Origin: CAVQCA01 sp963763115
Lineage (GTDB): Bacteria; Pseudomonadota; Gammaproteobacteria; UBA9214
NCBI GenBank assembly: GCA_963763115.1
Contig: CAVXNM010000052.1
Location: forward strand, 1-64,000
DNA length: 64,000 nt
Direction: 5' to 3'
Positions 17,712-26,239 of the stretch are shown here, piece by piece. The position numbers and the translations under genes were made by a program. The notes under the pieces were generated by a model, which searched no databases, was not told where the DNA came from, and saw only the letters and a list, made by a program, of their open reading frames with translations. Position 1 is the stretch's first letter. Every line of letters starts with the position of its first letter.

Positions 17712-17761
17712 CGCTGACAGGCACGCTGACGGCTACGGACCAGGAAACTCCCTCACTCCTG

Positions 17762-18610
17762 ATGTACAGTCTTGCTGACGGCTCGACCGGTCCCTACCTA
17801 ACCACCAAGGGTGGCGAAGTCACCATAGCAGATACCACAACAGGTGCATTTACTTACCGGCCACGCCCACTCGCCGAGCACGGCAAGCGGGGCAGGGACA
17901 CATTTGCCTTTCGTGTCACTGATCCCGATGGTGGCATCGGCAGCGCCACGCAGACTGTCATCGTGGATCAAACGATCATGCCGCTGGGCGACTCCATCAC
18001 AGAGGGATACCCTTGGCCGGATCCTGCGACCGAGGTTGGCTACCGCCTGGCGCTTCATGACTTGCTGGTCAACAACGGTTTCAGCTTCGATTTCGTAGGT
18101 TCATGGAGCCTTGGCTACGGGGTACCGGATTTCGATCCCGACCTCGAAGGGCACGGTGGCTGGACAGCTTCTGAAATCGCCTGGGGGCGGACCGGTTACC
18201 CGACCGACGGTGTACGTGCCTGGCTGGATAAAAACCCCGCGGATTTCATCCTGCTGCACGCCGGTACCAATGCCTTCGATGTCAATAACGATATCGATGT
18301 CGAGGTCATTCTCGACGAGATTGATGCCTGGGAAGCCAGCGCCAACGGCAATCATGTCACTGTCGTGCTGGCCCTCATTATCGACTGGAACCCCCTCAAT
18401 CCGGATGTGCCGGTTTTCAACAGCAACCTCCTGGCCATGGCCAATAACCGGATTGCAAATGGCGATGACATTATCGTTGTTAACGAGCATGACGCCCTGA
18501 CCTACCCGGATGATTTGGCGGATAATTTACATCCGACCCCCGCTGGCTATGACAAAATGGCGGGCCCCTGGTATGACGCTCTGTCTAATGTCGTTGATAA
18601 ATGCCCCTGA
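17762..18610 (+). CDS. Ig-like repeat plus SGNH/GDSL hydrolase (3' part of the same frameshifted gene)
   Basis: The frame is open from about 17690 and gives LTLTGTLTATDQETPSLLMYS, the natural continuation of the repeat broken in the preceding ORF. The repeat ends with TTTGAFTYRPRP and DTFAFRVTDPDGG. An SGNH hydrolase domain follows, with block I MPLGDSITEGYPW (catalytic Ser), HAGTNAFD (block III) and DNLHPTPAGYDKM (block V, Asp/His). It lacks its own signal peptide and ribosome site, so it is not a true separate gene. One missing base (or two extra) near 17700-17711 explains the split. The intact protein would be about 1,290 residues. The hydrolase probably acts on an acyl or acetyl ester of a polysaccharide (inference). 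Confidence 0.7.
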   Translation: MYSLADGSTGPYLTTKGGEVTIADTTTGAFTYRPRPLAEHGKRGRDTFAFRVTDPDGGIGSATQTVIVDQTIMPLGDSITEGYPWPDPATEVGYRLALHDLLVNNGFSFDFVGSWSLGYGVPDFDPDLEGHGGWTASEIAWGRTGYPTDGVRAWLDKNPADFILLHAGTNAFDVNNDIDVEVILDEIDAWEASANGNHVTVVLALIIDWNPLNPDVPVFNSNLLAMANNRIANGDDIIVVNEHDALTYPDDLADNLHPTPAGYDKMAGPWYDALSNVVDKCP

Positions 18611-18753
18611 CGAGTTGTTATGAAGGGCCAGTGAAATTGCTACATTCACGCGTGGTCGAGGTATCCCATTTTTTCCATAACAGGAGGATATAACGACTTT
18701 TCCACGGCCGCTGCGGGCATCTCCTTTTTCCAACGGTCTATTTTTCCGGATCG

Positions 18754-18900
18754 TCAGTAAAAACTGTGGGCGAGTTTTGGCTCGGGTAGTTTCCCAGGTG
18801 TTTGATAGAGTGAGATTTCTGTTATTCGGAATGTCCTGAAGCCATAGGCTTTTCCCATGGTGATTTTGGCCTTGTTGTTCATTCCCTCAGACAGCAACAG
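18754..18900 (-). pseudogene. ISL3-type transposase, C-terminal fragment
   Basis: On the minus strand the frame ending at TGA 18756-18754 reads SEGMNNKAKITMGKAYGFRT, then FRITEISLYQTPGKLPEP and a stop soon after. The GMNNKAK...YGFR pattern is the C-terminal signature of ISL3-like (DDE) transposases. Nothing upstream continues it, so this is a relic of about 48 codons. Confidence 0.6.
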
Positions 18901-19015
18901 ACGGTGCTGTGCGTGCACCGTGCGCGTGCCTTGCTGGTTAGCGAGCGAACGAGGCTGATCAACCAGACGCGATGCTGTTGGCCGAAGAGGTCACAGAGCC
19001 AGGAATGTTCAGTTC
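18892..19015 (+). pseudogene. IS110-type transposase fragment
   Basis: The plus strand reads QTVLCVHRARALLVSERTR then LINQTR, the conserved central helix of IS110/IS116/IS902 transposases (HRxRxxLVxxRTxLINQ). After this the expected LLAE continues only in another frame (MLLAEEVTEPG), so there is a frameshift within a fragment that is already cut on both sides. It lies against the ISL3-type relic. Confidence 0.6.
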
Positions 19016-19047
19016 CACAGTCGCGACCACTGACGGTTTTCCGGCGG

Positions 19048-19647
19048 CTACTGTTTGTACCAGCGGCTGCTGAGCGCGTTGAACACCAGTTTCGGGTACC
19101 AGAACTTGCCGAGACTGCCGTTGTAGCGCGCCAGGGCCCTGTACAGGTTGCCTTTTTCCATGTTCAGATAGTATTTCAGTATGGTGCAGCCAAGGCGGAT
19201 ATTTGTGCTGATGGAGAACAGGTTGTCCTCCGGATGGCCGATTTCATCCAGCCAGAAGGGCATGATCTGCATCAGTCCCTGCGCACCGGCCGAGGAGATC
19301 GCAAACCGGTCATACCGGCTCTCGACGTCGATGACCGCCAGCACCAGCTCCGGATCAAGCTCGGCGCGCTGCGCCTCATAATGGACCGTCTTGAGTATGG
19401 TCAGCCGTTCTTTGGGGTCCTTCACCCGGGGTTCCAGTCGCTGCGACATGTCGGTCAGCCAGACCTCGGCATCGAAGCGGTCCTTAAAACTGTCGCTGGA
19501 TTCGATCGCCTTGATGAGGGTATTGCGCATCTCCTCATCCGGGCGTTCCTCGGTTGCCGCCATCGTGATCGAGAGGTGGGCGAAAATCAACCCGCCCAGC
19601 AGGGCACGCAGCAGCAGTAACGTTCGGCCTTGATGCCTGGATTTCAT
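19048..19647 (-). CDS. Lytic murein transglycosylase, SLT domain
   Basis: 199 residues. A signal peptide with a hydrophobic stretch (about residues 9-29, ending TMAA) is followed by a helical linker and a GEWL/SLT domain. The catalytic Glu is in AVIDVESRYDRFAISSAGAQ, followed by GLMQIMPFW. The segment SISTNIRLGCTILKYYL and the ARYNGSLGKFWYPKLV end fit family 1 transglycosylases. It cleaves peptidoglycan with 1,6-anhydro product in the periplasm. The ATG overlaps the proS stop by four bases, so the gene is coupled to proS. Confidence 0.88.
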   Translation of the reverse strand: MKSRHQGRTLLLLRALLGGLIFAHLSITMAATEERPDEEMRNTLIKAIESSDSFKDRFDAEVWLTDMSQRLEPRVKDPKERLTILKTVHYEAQRAELDPELVLAVIDVESRYDRFAISSAGAQGLMQIMPFWLDEIGHPEDNLFSISTNIRLGCTILKYYLNMEKGNLYRALARYNGSLGKFWYPKLVFNALSSRWYKQ

Positions 19648-21377
19648 GATTTCCTGTTAGCGGCCTGAGCCGACAGCGTTTGATTTCTCAGGAAATCCGC
19701 AATATCCGCCCGTGCCATGTCCCGACTCCCGGTGTCGCGGCGATGCTTGTATTCGACCATGCCGCGGTCGAGATTCTTCTCGCCGACGACGACGCGATGC
19801 GGAATGCCGATCAGTTCCATGTCGGCAAACATGACGCCGGGACGCACCTCGCGGTCATCCAGCAAGACATCGAGTCCGGTGGCGAGTAGTTCGTCGTAGA
19901 GTGCCTCGGTCGCCTCTCTGACGCGCTGTGATTTTTTCATGTTCATGGGCAACAGGGATACCTGAAACGGCGCAATCGGGTCCGGCCAGATCATGCCGCT
20001 GTCGTCGTGGTGTTGCTCGATCGCAGCGGCCACGATGCGGGAAACGCCAATGCCGTAGCAGCCCATGATCATGCCCGTTTCGCGTCCCTGCTCATCGAGT
20101 ACCGTGGCCTTCATGGCATCGCTGTACTTGCTGCCCAGCTGGAAAATATGCCCGACTTCGATACCGCGTGCAATCGTCAGTAGCCCCCTGCCATCGGGGC
20201 TCGGGTCTCCATTGACGACGTTGCGCAGGTCCGACGTCAGTGGTGCCGGTAAATCGCGTCCCCAGTTGACGCCGGTCAGGTGCCAGCCGTCCGAGTTGGC
20301 ACCACAGACGAAATCGGCGAGTTGCGCTGCCGCATGATCCACGATCACCGGTATGGTGAGTCCCACTGGCCCGAGTGAGCCGGCCGGGCAACCTGCTGTG
20401 GATCGAATCCGCGCATCGCTGGCGAATTCCAGCGGGGCGGCAACAATGGGGTGTTTCTCGGCTTTGATAACATTAAGTTCATGGTCACCGCGCAACACCA
20501 GGGCAACGACGCCGTCATCTACACTCTTGACGAGCAAGGTCTTGACGCAGCGCGATGCAGGGATGTTAAGAAAGTCGGCCACCTCATCGATGCTGTGTCG
20601 GCCGGGTGTTTCCACGCGTTCCATGCCGCACGCAGGCGCCGGGCGGTCCCCCGGGGGTGCGAGCGCTGCGGCCAGTTCGACGTTGGCGGCGTAGTCGTTT
20701 TCCGAGGAGAAGGCGATGGCGTCCTCCCCGGAGTCGGCCAGCACGTGAAATTCGTGGGAGACGTTGCCGCCGATCGCGCCGGTGTCGGCATGCACCGCGC
20801 GGAAATCCATGCCCAGCCGGGTAAAGATCCCGGAATAGGTCCGGTACATGAGCTGGTAGGTCTCCTCCAGCGATGCTTGGTCGGCATGGAAGGAATAGGC
20901 GTCTTTCATCAGGAACTCGCGTGCGCGCATGACGCCGAAGCGCGGACGTATTTCGTCGCGGAACTTGGTCTGTATCTGGTAATAGGTTATCGGCAGCTGC
21001 TTGTAGCTTCGTAGTTCACGCCGGGCGATATCGGTGATCACCTCCTCGTGGGTGGGGCCGATACAGAAATCGCGGTGGTGACGGTCCTGGATGCGCAGCA
21101 ACTCGGGGCCGTACTGTTCCCAGCGTCCGGATTCCTGCCAGAGTTCTGCCGGCTGGACCGCCGGCATCAGCAGTTCAAGCGCACCCGCCTTGTTCATTTC
21201 CTCGCGGATGACGGCCTCGACCTTGCGCAGCACGCGCAGGCCAAGCGGCAGCCAGCTGTAAACGCCGGCGGCCTGCTTGCGGATCATGCCGGCACGCAGC
21301 ATCAGCTGGTGGCTGACGATTTCGGCATCGGCCGGCGTTTCTTTCAGGGTGGACAGCGGAAACCGGGAAAGGCGCAT
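19644..21377 (-). CDS. proS: Prolyl-tRNA synthetase (bacterial type)
   Basis: 577 residues from the ATG at 21377 (MRLSRFPLSTLKETPADAEI), the usual bacterial ProS start; the frame extends 28 codons upstream without support. Class II motifs are visible: motif 1 around RAGMIRKQAAGVYSWLPLG, motif 2 FRDEIRPRFGVMRAREFLMKD and motif 3 GIGVSRIVAAAIEQ. A YbaK-like editing insert lies about 240-400 and a C-terminal anticodon-binding domain at the end. This charges tRNA-Pro and edits mis-attached Ala. Confidence 0.96.
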   Translation of the reverse strand: MRLSRFPLSTLKETPADAEIVSHQLMLRAGMIRKQAAGVYSWLPLGLRVLRKVEAVIREEMNKAGALELLMPAVQPAELWQESGRWEQYGPELLRIQDRHHRDFCIGPTHEEVITDIARRELRSYKQLPITYYQIQTKFRDEIRPRFGVMRAREFLMKDAYSFHADQASLEETYQLMYRTYSGIFTRLGMDFRAVHADTGAIGGNVSHEFHVLADSGEDAIAFSSENDYAANVELAAALAPPGDRPAPACGMERVETPGRHSIDEVADFLNIPASRCVKTLLVKSVDDGVVALVLRGDHELNVIKAEKHPIVAAPLEFASDARIRSTAGCPAGSLGPVGLTIPVIVDHAAAQLADFVCGANSDGWHLTGVNWGRDLPAPLTSDLRNVVNGDPSPDGRGLLTIARGIEVGHIFQLGSKYSDAMKATVLDEQGRETGMIMGCYGIGVSRIVAAAIEQHHDDSGMIWPDPIAPFQVSLLPMNMKKSQRVREATEALYDELLATGLDVLLDDREVRPGVMFADMELIGIPHRVVVGEKNLDRGMVEYKHRRDTGSRDMARADIADFLRNQTLSAQAANRKS

Positions 21378-21479
21378 GGTGATTTTTTCTGTTCGTGAGG
21401 TGCCTGACCGCCGATTGTAGCGGCCTGGAAGGGGTGTCGTACAGGCGGGCCAGTCCCGCATCCCGGTTAGAGCTGCGGA

Positions 21480-21767
21480 CTACTTCTGCTGGAGCCCGGG
21501 GGGACGAGGCAGAACGTTGACGTCTTCCCGGTATTCGAGCTTCTCATAGTCGATCCCCTCCGGTGGCAGCTGGTCGGTGATCTGCCAGTTGCCGCTGGCG
21601 TCGCGCCATTTGAACAGGTGTGCGGTTTTTTTCGGGGTGATCCGGGACAGGCCGATATCTGAAGACAGGTCCTGAAGCCGGTCCCGGTACTCTGGCCTGA
21701 GATACAAGACGAGGCTGGCAACCACCAGCAAGAGTACGATCAGCAGCAGGAACAGGCGCATCAGCAT
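21480..21767 (-). CDS. Small single-pass membrane protein with DUF4124-like tail
   Basis: 95 residues. Residues 3-25 are a hydrophobic anchor (RLFLLLIVLLLVVASLVLY). The C-terminal part FKWRDASGNWQITDQLPPEG looks like the DUF4124 motif (YKWxDxxGxxxxxDxPP), here in periplasmic orientation by prediction. A second, larger DUF4124 protein lies 400 bases upstream on the same strand. Function unknown. Confidence 0.6.
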   Translation of the reverse strand: MLMRLFLLLIVLLLVVASLVLYLRPEYRDRLQDLSSDIGLSRITPKKTAHLFKWRDASGNWQITDQLPPEGIDYEKLEYREDVNVLPRPPGLQQK

Positions 21768-21791
21768 GAACCCTGCCGCAGCCCGGGGCGA

Positions 21792-22136
21792 TCAGAAGGT
21801 ATCGCCATTCCAGCCCCACATGTGGCGTGGCGCGTCGGTGAATTCGATATAAATGCGATTTGTGGCAACACCGGTCGCCTCGGCGACCAGATCGCACAGT
21901 GCCCGTGAGGCGGACGCCGTGATCGACTGCGGCAAGCCGATGCTTTTTAGTTCCAGGTAGGCCAGTGGCTCGTCGGTGCCGGCAAACAGCATGTTGGCGT
22001 CCGTTTCAACCGAGACCATGACATAGGCCTCGGGTTTGCCTAGCAGTTCGGCAACCCTGGCCGATGCCCTCGATGCCAGTGACTTTGTGGCTGACTCGGC
22101 CAGTCGCTGGTTGGTCCGGATCTTGAGAAACGGCAT
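21792..22136 (-). CDS. MIF/4-oxalocrotonate-tautomerase-fold protein
   Basis: 114 residues, starting MPFLKIRTNQ, so that Pro2 becomes the N-terminal catalytic proline after Met removal. The later segments YVMVSVETDANMLFAGTDEP and SIGLPQSITASASRALCD follow the macrophage migration inhibitory factor family layout, as does the end NRIYIEFTDAPRHMWGWNGDTF. These trimeric enzymes tautomerise phenylpyruvate-like keto acids; the physiological substrate in bacteria is unclear. It ends 24 bases before the small membrane protein and starts 10 bases after the DUF4124 gene, suggesting one transcript. Confidence 0.85.
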   Translation of the reverse strand: MPFLKIRTNQRLAESATKSLASRASARVAELLGKPEAYVMVSVETDANMLFAGTDEPLAYLELKSIGLPQSITASASRALCDLVAEATGVATNRIYIEFTDAPRHMWGWNGDTF

Positions 22137-22146
22137 GGCGGCAAGC

Positions 22147-22608
22147 TCAGGGGTTGCAGTTTTCCTTTATCTGCTGGTTGGTTTCGTCGATACGCTTTTG
22201 GCGTTCTTCCTCAGTCAGGCGAATGGCTTCACCATTGGGGCCCATGTAGCGTACGTTTCCCCCACGCTGCAGATTGATCAGATTCTTGTGGGCGATCTCG
22301 CAGTTTTTCTTGCGGATTTTCTGGATTTCCGCCTGTTGCTCGGCATCCCTGGTTTCCTGCAGCTGTTTGTCATTCTGTTGTTCCATGGCGTCGAGCTGTT
22401 TCTGCAGGTCATTCCCGCTGTTTTCATGAGACGGGGCAGGCGGCAGGGCTCCATGCAGTATTTCGACGGGGCGTCCCGCGGGCGGGAACTGGGTGTACTG
22501 AACCTCCCCCTGATCGTTGGTCCATTTGTAGATATCCTGGGTGTCAGCAGCCGGAGACGCTGTTGCGAATACAAGCAGAGCCCAAATGACAGGTAAACGA
22601 CGCAGCAT
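22147..22608 (-). CDS. Exported DUF4124-domain protein
   Basis: 153 residues from the ATG at 22608, which gives a good signal peptide (MLRRLPVIWALLVFATASPA, cleavage near AADTQ). The longer frame has no such N-terminus. DUF4124 follows directly: DIYKWTNDQGEVQYTQFPPAG. The rest is a charged, Gln/Glu-rich coiled-coil region (about 60-110) and a basic tail. Periplasmic, function unknown. It is first in a minus-strand run with the tautomerase and small membrane protein. Confidence 0.75.
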   Translation of the reverse strand: MLRRLPVIWALLVFATASPAADTQDIYKWTNDQGEVQYTQFPPAGRPVEILHGALPPAPSHENSGNDLQKQLDAMEQQNDKQLQETRDAEQQAEIQKIRKKNCEIAHKNLINLQRGGNVRYMGPNGEAIRLTEEERQKRIDETNQQIKENCNP

Positions 22609-22885
22609 AAGTTTGCCCTTTGATGAACAATTCATCGAACTATAACGGAATTCTATGCGCATATTAGGGGTGATTGGCAGTCAGGACAAGTCACCACATC
22701 ACAGTTTCCTGATGCGCCAGCTACCCGGTGGATCGTCGTTCCCGTGATGGTTCATCTCTTGACCTTCACCTGCAATATCAGTACTTTCTACTGTTCTGAA
22801 AATGCGAGCTCCGTCCGCTTGTCACCACGGGCTTTTTTCCTTGGGTTTACGCACAGCCCGCAATTGATAGCAGGAGTAGATCAGG

Positions 22886-24580
22886 TTGGAACTGACCGGC
22901 GCGGAAATACTTGTCCACTCGCTTCAGGACGAGGGGGTCGAATACATCTTCGGCTACCCGGGCGGGGCCGTCTTGCATATCTACGACGCCTTGTATCGTC
23001 AGGACAAGTTGCAGCATATTCTGACGCGCCACGAGCAGGGCGCAACCCATGCAGCCGATGGTTACGCACGCTCGACGGGCAAGCCGGGCGTCGTGCTGGT
23101 CACCTCCGGTCCGGGCGCCACCAATGCGGTTACCGGAATCGCCACCGCCTACATGGATTCCATCCCCATGGTGATCTTCACCGGCCAGGTTCCCACCCAT
23201 CTGATCGGCAACGACGCTTTTCAGGAAGCCGACAATATCGGGATTACCCGTCCCTGCGTGAAGCATAATTTCCTGGTCAAGGATGTCAGCAAGCTGGCGG
23301 AGACGATCAAGAAGGCCTTCTATGTGGCCACCACGGGTCGTCCCGGGCCCGTCGTTGTCGATATCCCGAAGGACGTCACGGCGCAAAAGGCGGATTATCA
23401 CTACCCTGACACAGTCAGCATGCGATCCTACAATCCGGTGCACATCGGCCATGCCGGCCAGATCAAGCGGGCGGTAAAGCTGATGCTCGGCGCCAAACGT
23501 CCCATGATCTACACGGGCGGGGGCGTCATTCTGAGCAATGCGGCGGAACCCCTCGCCGAACTCGCTCGCCTGCTGGATTTTCCGGTGACCAACACGCTGA
23601 TGGGTCTGGGCGGTTACCCGGCAACCGACCGGCAATTCGTCGGCATGCTGGGCATGCACGGCACCTATGAGGCCAATATGGCCATGCATCACTGCGATGT
23701 CCTGATCGCCATCGGTGCGCGATTCGATGACCGGGTAACCGGTAACATCGAAAAATTCTGCCCCCATGCGAAGATCGTTCATGTGGACATCGACCCCTCC
23801 AGCATCTCCAAGAACGTCAAGGTGGATGTGCCGATCGTCGGCAGCGTCGACAATGTCCTCCGCGCGATGGTCGAGGCCATCAGGGGCGGGAAGAAACGTC
23901 CGGACTCTGAATCGACCAGGGCATGGTGGGAACAGATTGATGAATGGCGTGCCAAGGACTGCCTCAAGTTCGACCGCGGCAGCGAGCTGGTCAAGCCGCA
24001 GTACGTGCTGGAAACCCTGTACAAGGTCACTGGAGGCGATGCCTATGTGACCTCCGATGTCGGCCAGCACCAGATGTGGACCGCGCAGTTCTACAAATTC
24101 GACAAGCCGCGGCGCTGGGTCAATTCCGGCGGCCTGGGCACCATGGGATTCGGTCTGCCCGCCGCGATGGGTGTGCAGCTGGGTCACCCGGGCGAGACCG
24201 TGGTCTGCGTGACCGGCGAGGGCAGCATCCAGATGTGTATCCAGGAGCTTTCCACCTGCAAGCAGTATGCGCTTCCGCTCAAGATCGTGAATCTCAACAA
24301 CCGTTATCTCGGCATGGTTCGCCAGTGGCAGGAGTTCTTCTATCAGGGCCGCTACGCCATGTCCTACATGGAGTCGCTGCCTGATTTCGTAAAACTGGCG
24401 GAGAGCTACGGTCATGTGGGCATGCAGATCGACAAGCCGGGTGACGTCGAATCGGCACTGGTCGAGGCGATGAAACTCAAGGACCGGCTGGTATTCATGG
24501 ATTTCATTACCGATCAAACCGAGAATGTCTACCCGATGATACCGGCCGGCGGCGGTCAGAACGAAATGATCCTGATCTGA
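22886..24580 (+). CDS. ilvB: Acetolactate synthase, large subunit
   Basis: 564 residues from a TTG at 22886 with a CAGGAG site ten bases upstream. This is a ThDP enzyme that joins two pyruvates, or pyruvate and 2-oxobutyrate, as the first common step to Val, Leu and Ile. Visible are GAEILVHSLQDEGVEYIFGY with the catalytic Glu segment RHEQGATHAADGYARSTGK, the FAD/substrate region and the ThDP-Mg motif GEGSIQM...LNNRYLG. The motif has Glu in place of the textbook Asp of GDG, as is common in this subfamily. The regulatory subunit begins one base after the stop. Confidence 0.95.
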   Translation: MELTGAEILVHSLQDEGVEYIFGYPGGAVLHIYDALYRQDKLQHILTRHEQGATHAADGYARSTGKPGVVLVTSGPGATNAVTGIATAYMDSIPMVIFTGQVPTHLIGNDAFQEADNIGITRPCVKHNFLVKDVSKLAETIKKAFYVATTGRPGPVVVDIPKDVTAQKADYHYPDTVSMRSYNPVHIGHAGQIKRAVKLMLGAKRPMIYTGGGVILSNAAEPLAELARLLDFPVTNTLMGLGGYPATDRQFVGMLGMHGTYEANMAMHHCDVLIAIGARFDDRVTGNIEKFCPHAKIVHVDIDPSSISKNVKVDVPIVGSVDNVLRAMVEAIRGGKKRPDSESTRAWWEQIDEWRAKDCLKFDRGSELVKPQYVLETLYKVTGGDAYVTSDVGQHQMWTAQFYKFDKPRRWVNSGGLGTMGFGLPAAMGVQLGHPGETVVCVTGEGSIQMCIQELSTCKQYALPLKIVNLNNRYLGMVRQWQEFFYQGRYAMSYMESLPDFVKLAESYGHVGMQIDKPGDVESALVEAMKLKDRLVFMDFITDQTENVYPMIPAGGGQNEMILI

Positions 24581-24581
24581 T

Positions 24582-25073
24582 ATGCGACACATTATCTCCA
24601 TCCTGCTGGAAAACGAGGCTGGCGCGCTGTCGCGTGTCGCCGGACTGTTCTCGGCGCGCGGCTACAATATCGAGTCGCTGACCGTAGCCCCGATCGAGGA
24701 TCCAACCCTTTCGCGCATGACGCTGGTTACCTACGGCACTGACGAAATCATCGAGCAGATTACCAAGCAGCTCAACAAGCTGGTCGATGTCGTCAAGCTG
24801 ATGGACATGACCGAAGGCCCGCATATCGAACGTGAAATGATGCTTGTGAAAGTGCGTGCGGAAGGCGAGCGGCGCGAGGAACTCAAGCGGGTCACGGATA
24901 TCTTCCGAGGCCGAATTATCGATGTCACCGCCAGAAGCTACACCATCGAGCTGACCGGCGCCGGCGACAAGCTGGACGCCTTTCTGCAGGCGCTGGAGCA
25001 GGCTGTGATCATCGAGGTGGTCCGCTCCGGCGTGTCCGGTATCGCGCGGGGAGAGCGGGCATTGAAGGTCTGA
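24582..25073 (+). CDS. ilvH: Acetolactate synthase, regulatory small subunit
   Basis: 163 residues, the IlvH/IlvN size. An N-terminal ACT domain (RHIISILLENEAGALSRVAG, residues 2-21) binds valine for feedback control. A C-terminal ALS_ss domain follows (REMMLVKVRAEGERREELKR). It begins one base after ilvB and ends 84 bases before ilvC, so ilvBHC most likely form one transcript. Confidence 0.95.
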   Translation: MRHIISILLENEAGALSRVAGLFSARGYNIESLTVAPIEDPTLSRMTLVTYGTDEIIEQITKQLNKLVDVVKLMDMTEGPHIEREMMLVKVRAEGERREELKRVTDIFRGRIIDVTARSYTIELTGAGDKLDAFLQALEQAVIIEVVRSGVSGIARGERALKV

Positions 25074-25157
25074 CAACAGGGACGGGTGCAGTTCCTGAAT
25101 ACTGAACCGGCCGCCGCATGCGGCCGCAAATCAATCGCGGAAGCCAGGTAGAAAAAA

Positions 25158-26174
25158 ATGAATGTTTATTACGATAAAGATGCGGATCTGTCCATTATCC
25201 AGGGTCTCAAGGTGACTATCATCGGTTACGGTTCACAAGGCCACGCGCATGCCAACAATCTCAGGGATTCGGGTGTCGAGGTGACGGTGGGCCTGCGCTC
25301 CGGCTCCCTCTCCGAGGCCAAGGCGAGGAAATCGGGACTGGCCGTGAAGTCCGTCGAGGAAGCCGTCAAGGGCGCGGATGTCGTGATGATTCTTGCGCCG
25401 GACGAGCATCAAGCCGGCCTGTATCGTGAAAAGATCGCTCCCAACATCAAGCAGGGCGCGGCGCTGGCATTCGCGCACGGCTTTAATATCCATTTCCAGC
25501 AGATCGAGCCCCGCGCCGACCTTGACGTTTTCATGATCGCTCCCAAGGGTCCCGGTCACCTGGTGCGCTCCACCTATACACAGGGGGCCGGCGTACCCAG
25601 TCTGATCGCCGTTTATCAGGATGCCAGCGGGCGATCCAGGGATATCGCACTCTCTTATGCCTCGGCGAACGGCGGCGGGCGCGCCGGTATCATCGAGACG
25701 AGCTTTCGTGAGGAAACCGAAACCGACCTGTTCGGCGAACAGGCAGTGTTGTGCGGCGGTGCGACGGCACTGGTGCAGGCGGGATTCGAAACCCTGGTGG
25801 AAGCCGGCTACGCCCCCGAGATGGCCTATTTTGAATGCCTGCATGAACTGAAGCTGATCGTGGACCTGATGTACGAGGGCGGCATCGCCAATATGCGCTA
25901 TTCCATCTCCAATACGGCCGAATACGGCGACCTGACCCGCGGGCCGCGCATTATCAACGAGGGGACGAAGCAGGAAATGCGCCGCATCCTCACCGAGATT
26001 CAGAACGGGGAATTCGCGCGGGAGTTCATCCTCGAGAACCAGGCGGGCGCCGCCACCCTGAAAGCCAAACGGCGCATCGGACGCGAACACCCCATCGAGG
26101 TGGTTGGTGAAAAACTGCGCGGCATGATGGCGTGGATCAGCGCCGGCAAGATTGTTGACAAAAGCGTCAACTGA
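25158..26174 (+). CDS. ilvC: Ketol-acid reductoisomerase (class I)
   Basis: 338 residues, the short class I form. The Rossmann motif GYGSQGHAHANNL (near residues 24-36) binds NADPH. The conserved metal and substrate segments APKGPGHLVRSTY, DLFGEQAVLCGG and ECLHELKLIVDLMYEGG are present. It converts acetolactate/acetohydroxybutyrate to the dihydroxy acids. A clear GGAAGCCAGG site lies upstream of the ATG. Confidence 0.96.
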   Translation: MNVYYDKDADLSIIQGLKVTIIGYGSQGHAHANNLRDSGVEVTVGLRSGSLSEAKARKSGLAVKSVEEAVKGADVVMILAPDEHQAGLYREKIAPNIKQGAALAFAHGFNIHFQQIEPRADLDVFMIAPKGPGHLVRSTYTQGAGVPSLIAVYQDASGRSRDIALSYASANGGGRAGIIETSFREETETDLFGEQAVLCGGATALVQAGFETLVEAGYAPEMAYFECLHELKLIVDLMYEGGIANMRYSISNTAEYGDLTRGPRIINEGTKQEMRRILTEIQNGEFAREFILENQAGAATLKAKRRIGREHPIEVVGEKLRGMMAWISAGKIVDKSVN

Positions 26175-26239
26175 AGCGGCGGGCATACGCTATACCTGTT
26201 TCTGGTCCGGCCATCTGACCGCACCACGTTGGACGGTTT

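Noticed and set aside
22826..22862. CGGGCT/AGCCCG hairpin with a T run upstream of ilvB as an attenuator
   Set aside because: The T run sits inside the loop and not after the stem, and no branched-chain-rich leader peptide was found.
24219..24245. GEG instead of GDG in the ThDP motif of IlvB
   Set aside because: Glu at this place is common in related acetolactate synthases, so it is not a defect.
22847..24601. 584-codon open frame on the minus strand
   Set aside because: It lies fully antisense to ilvB, whose product is clearly identified. Long antisense frames are common in GC-rich genes.
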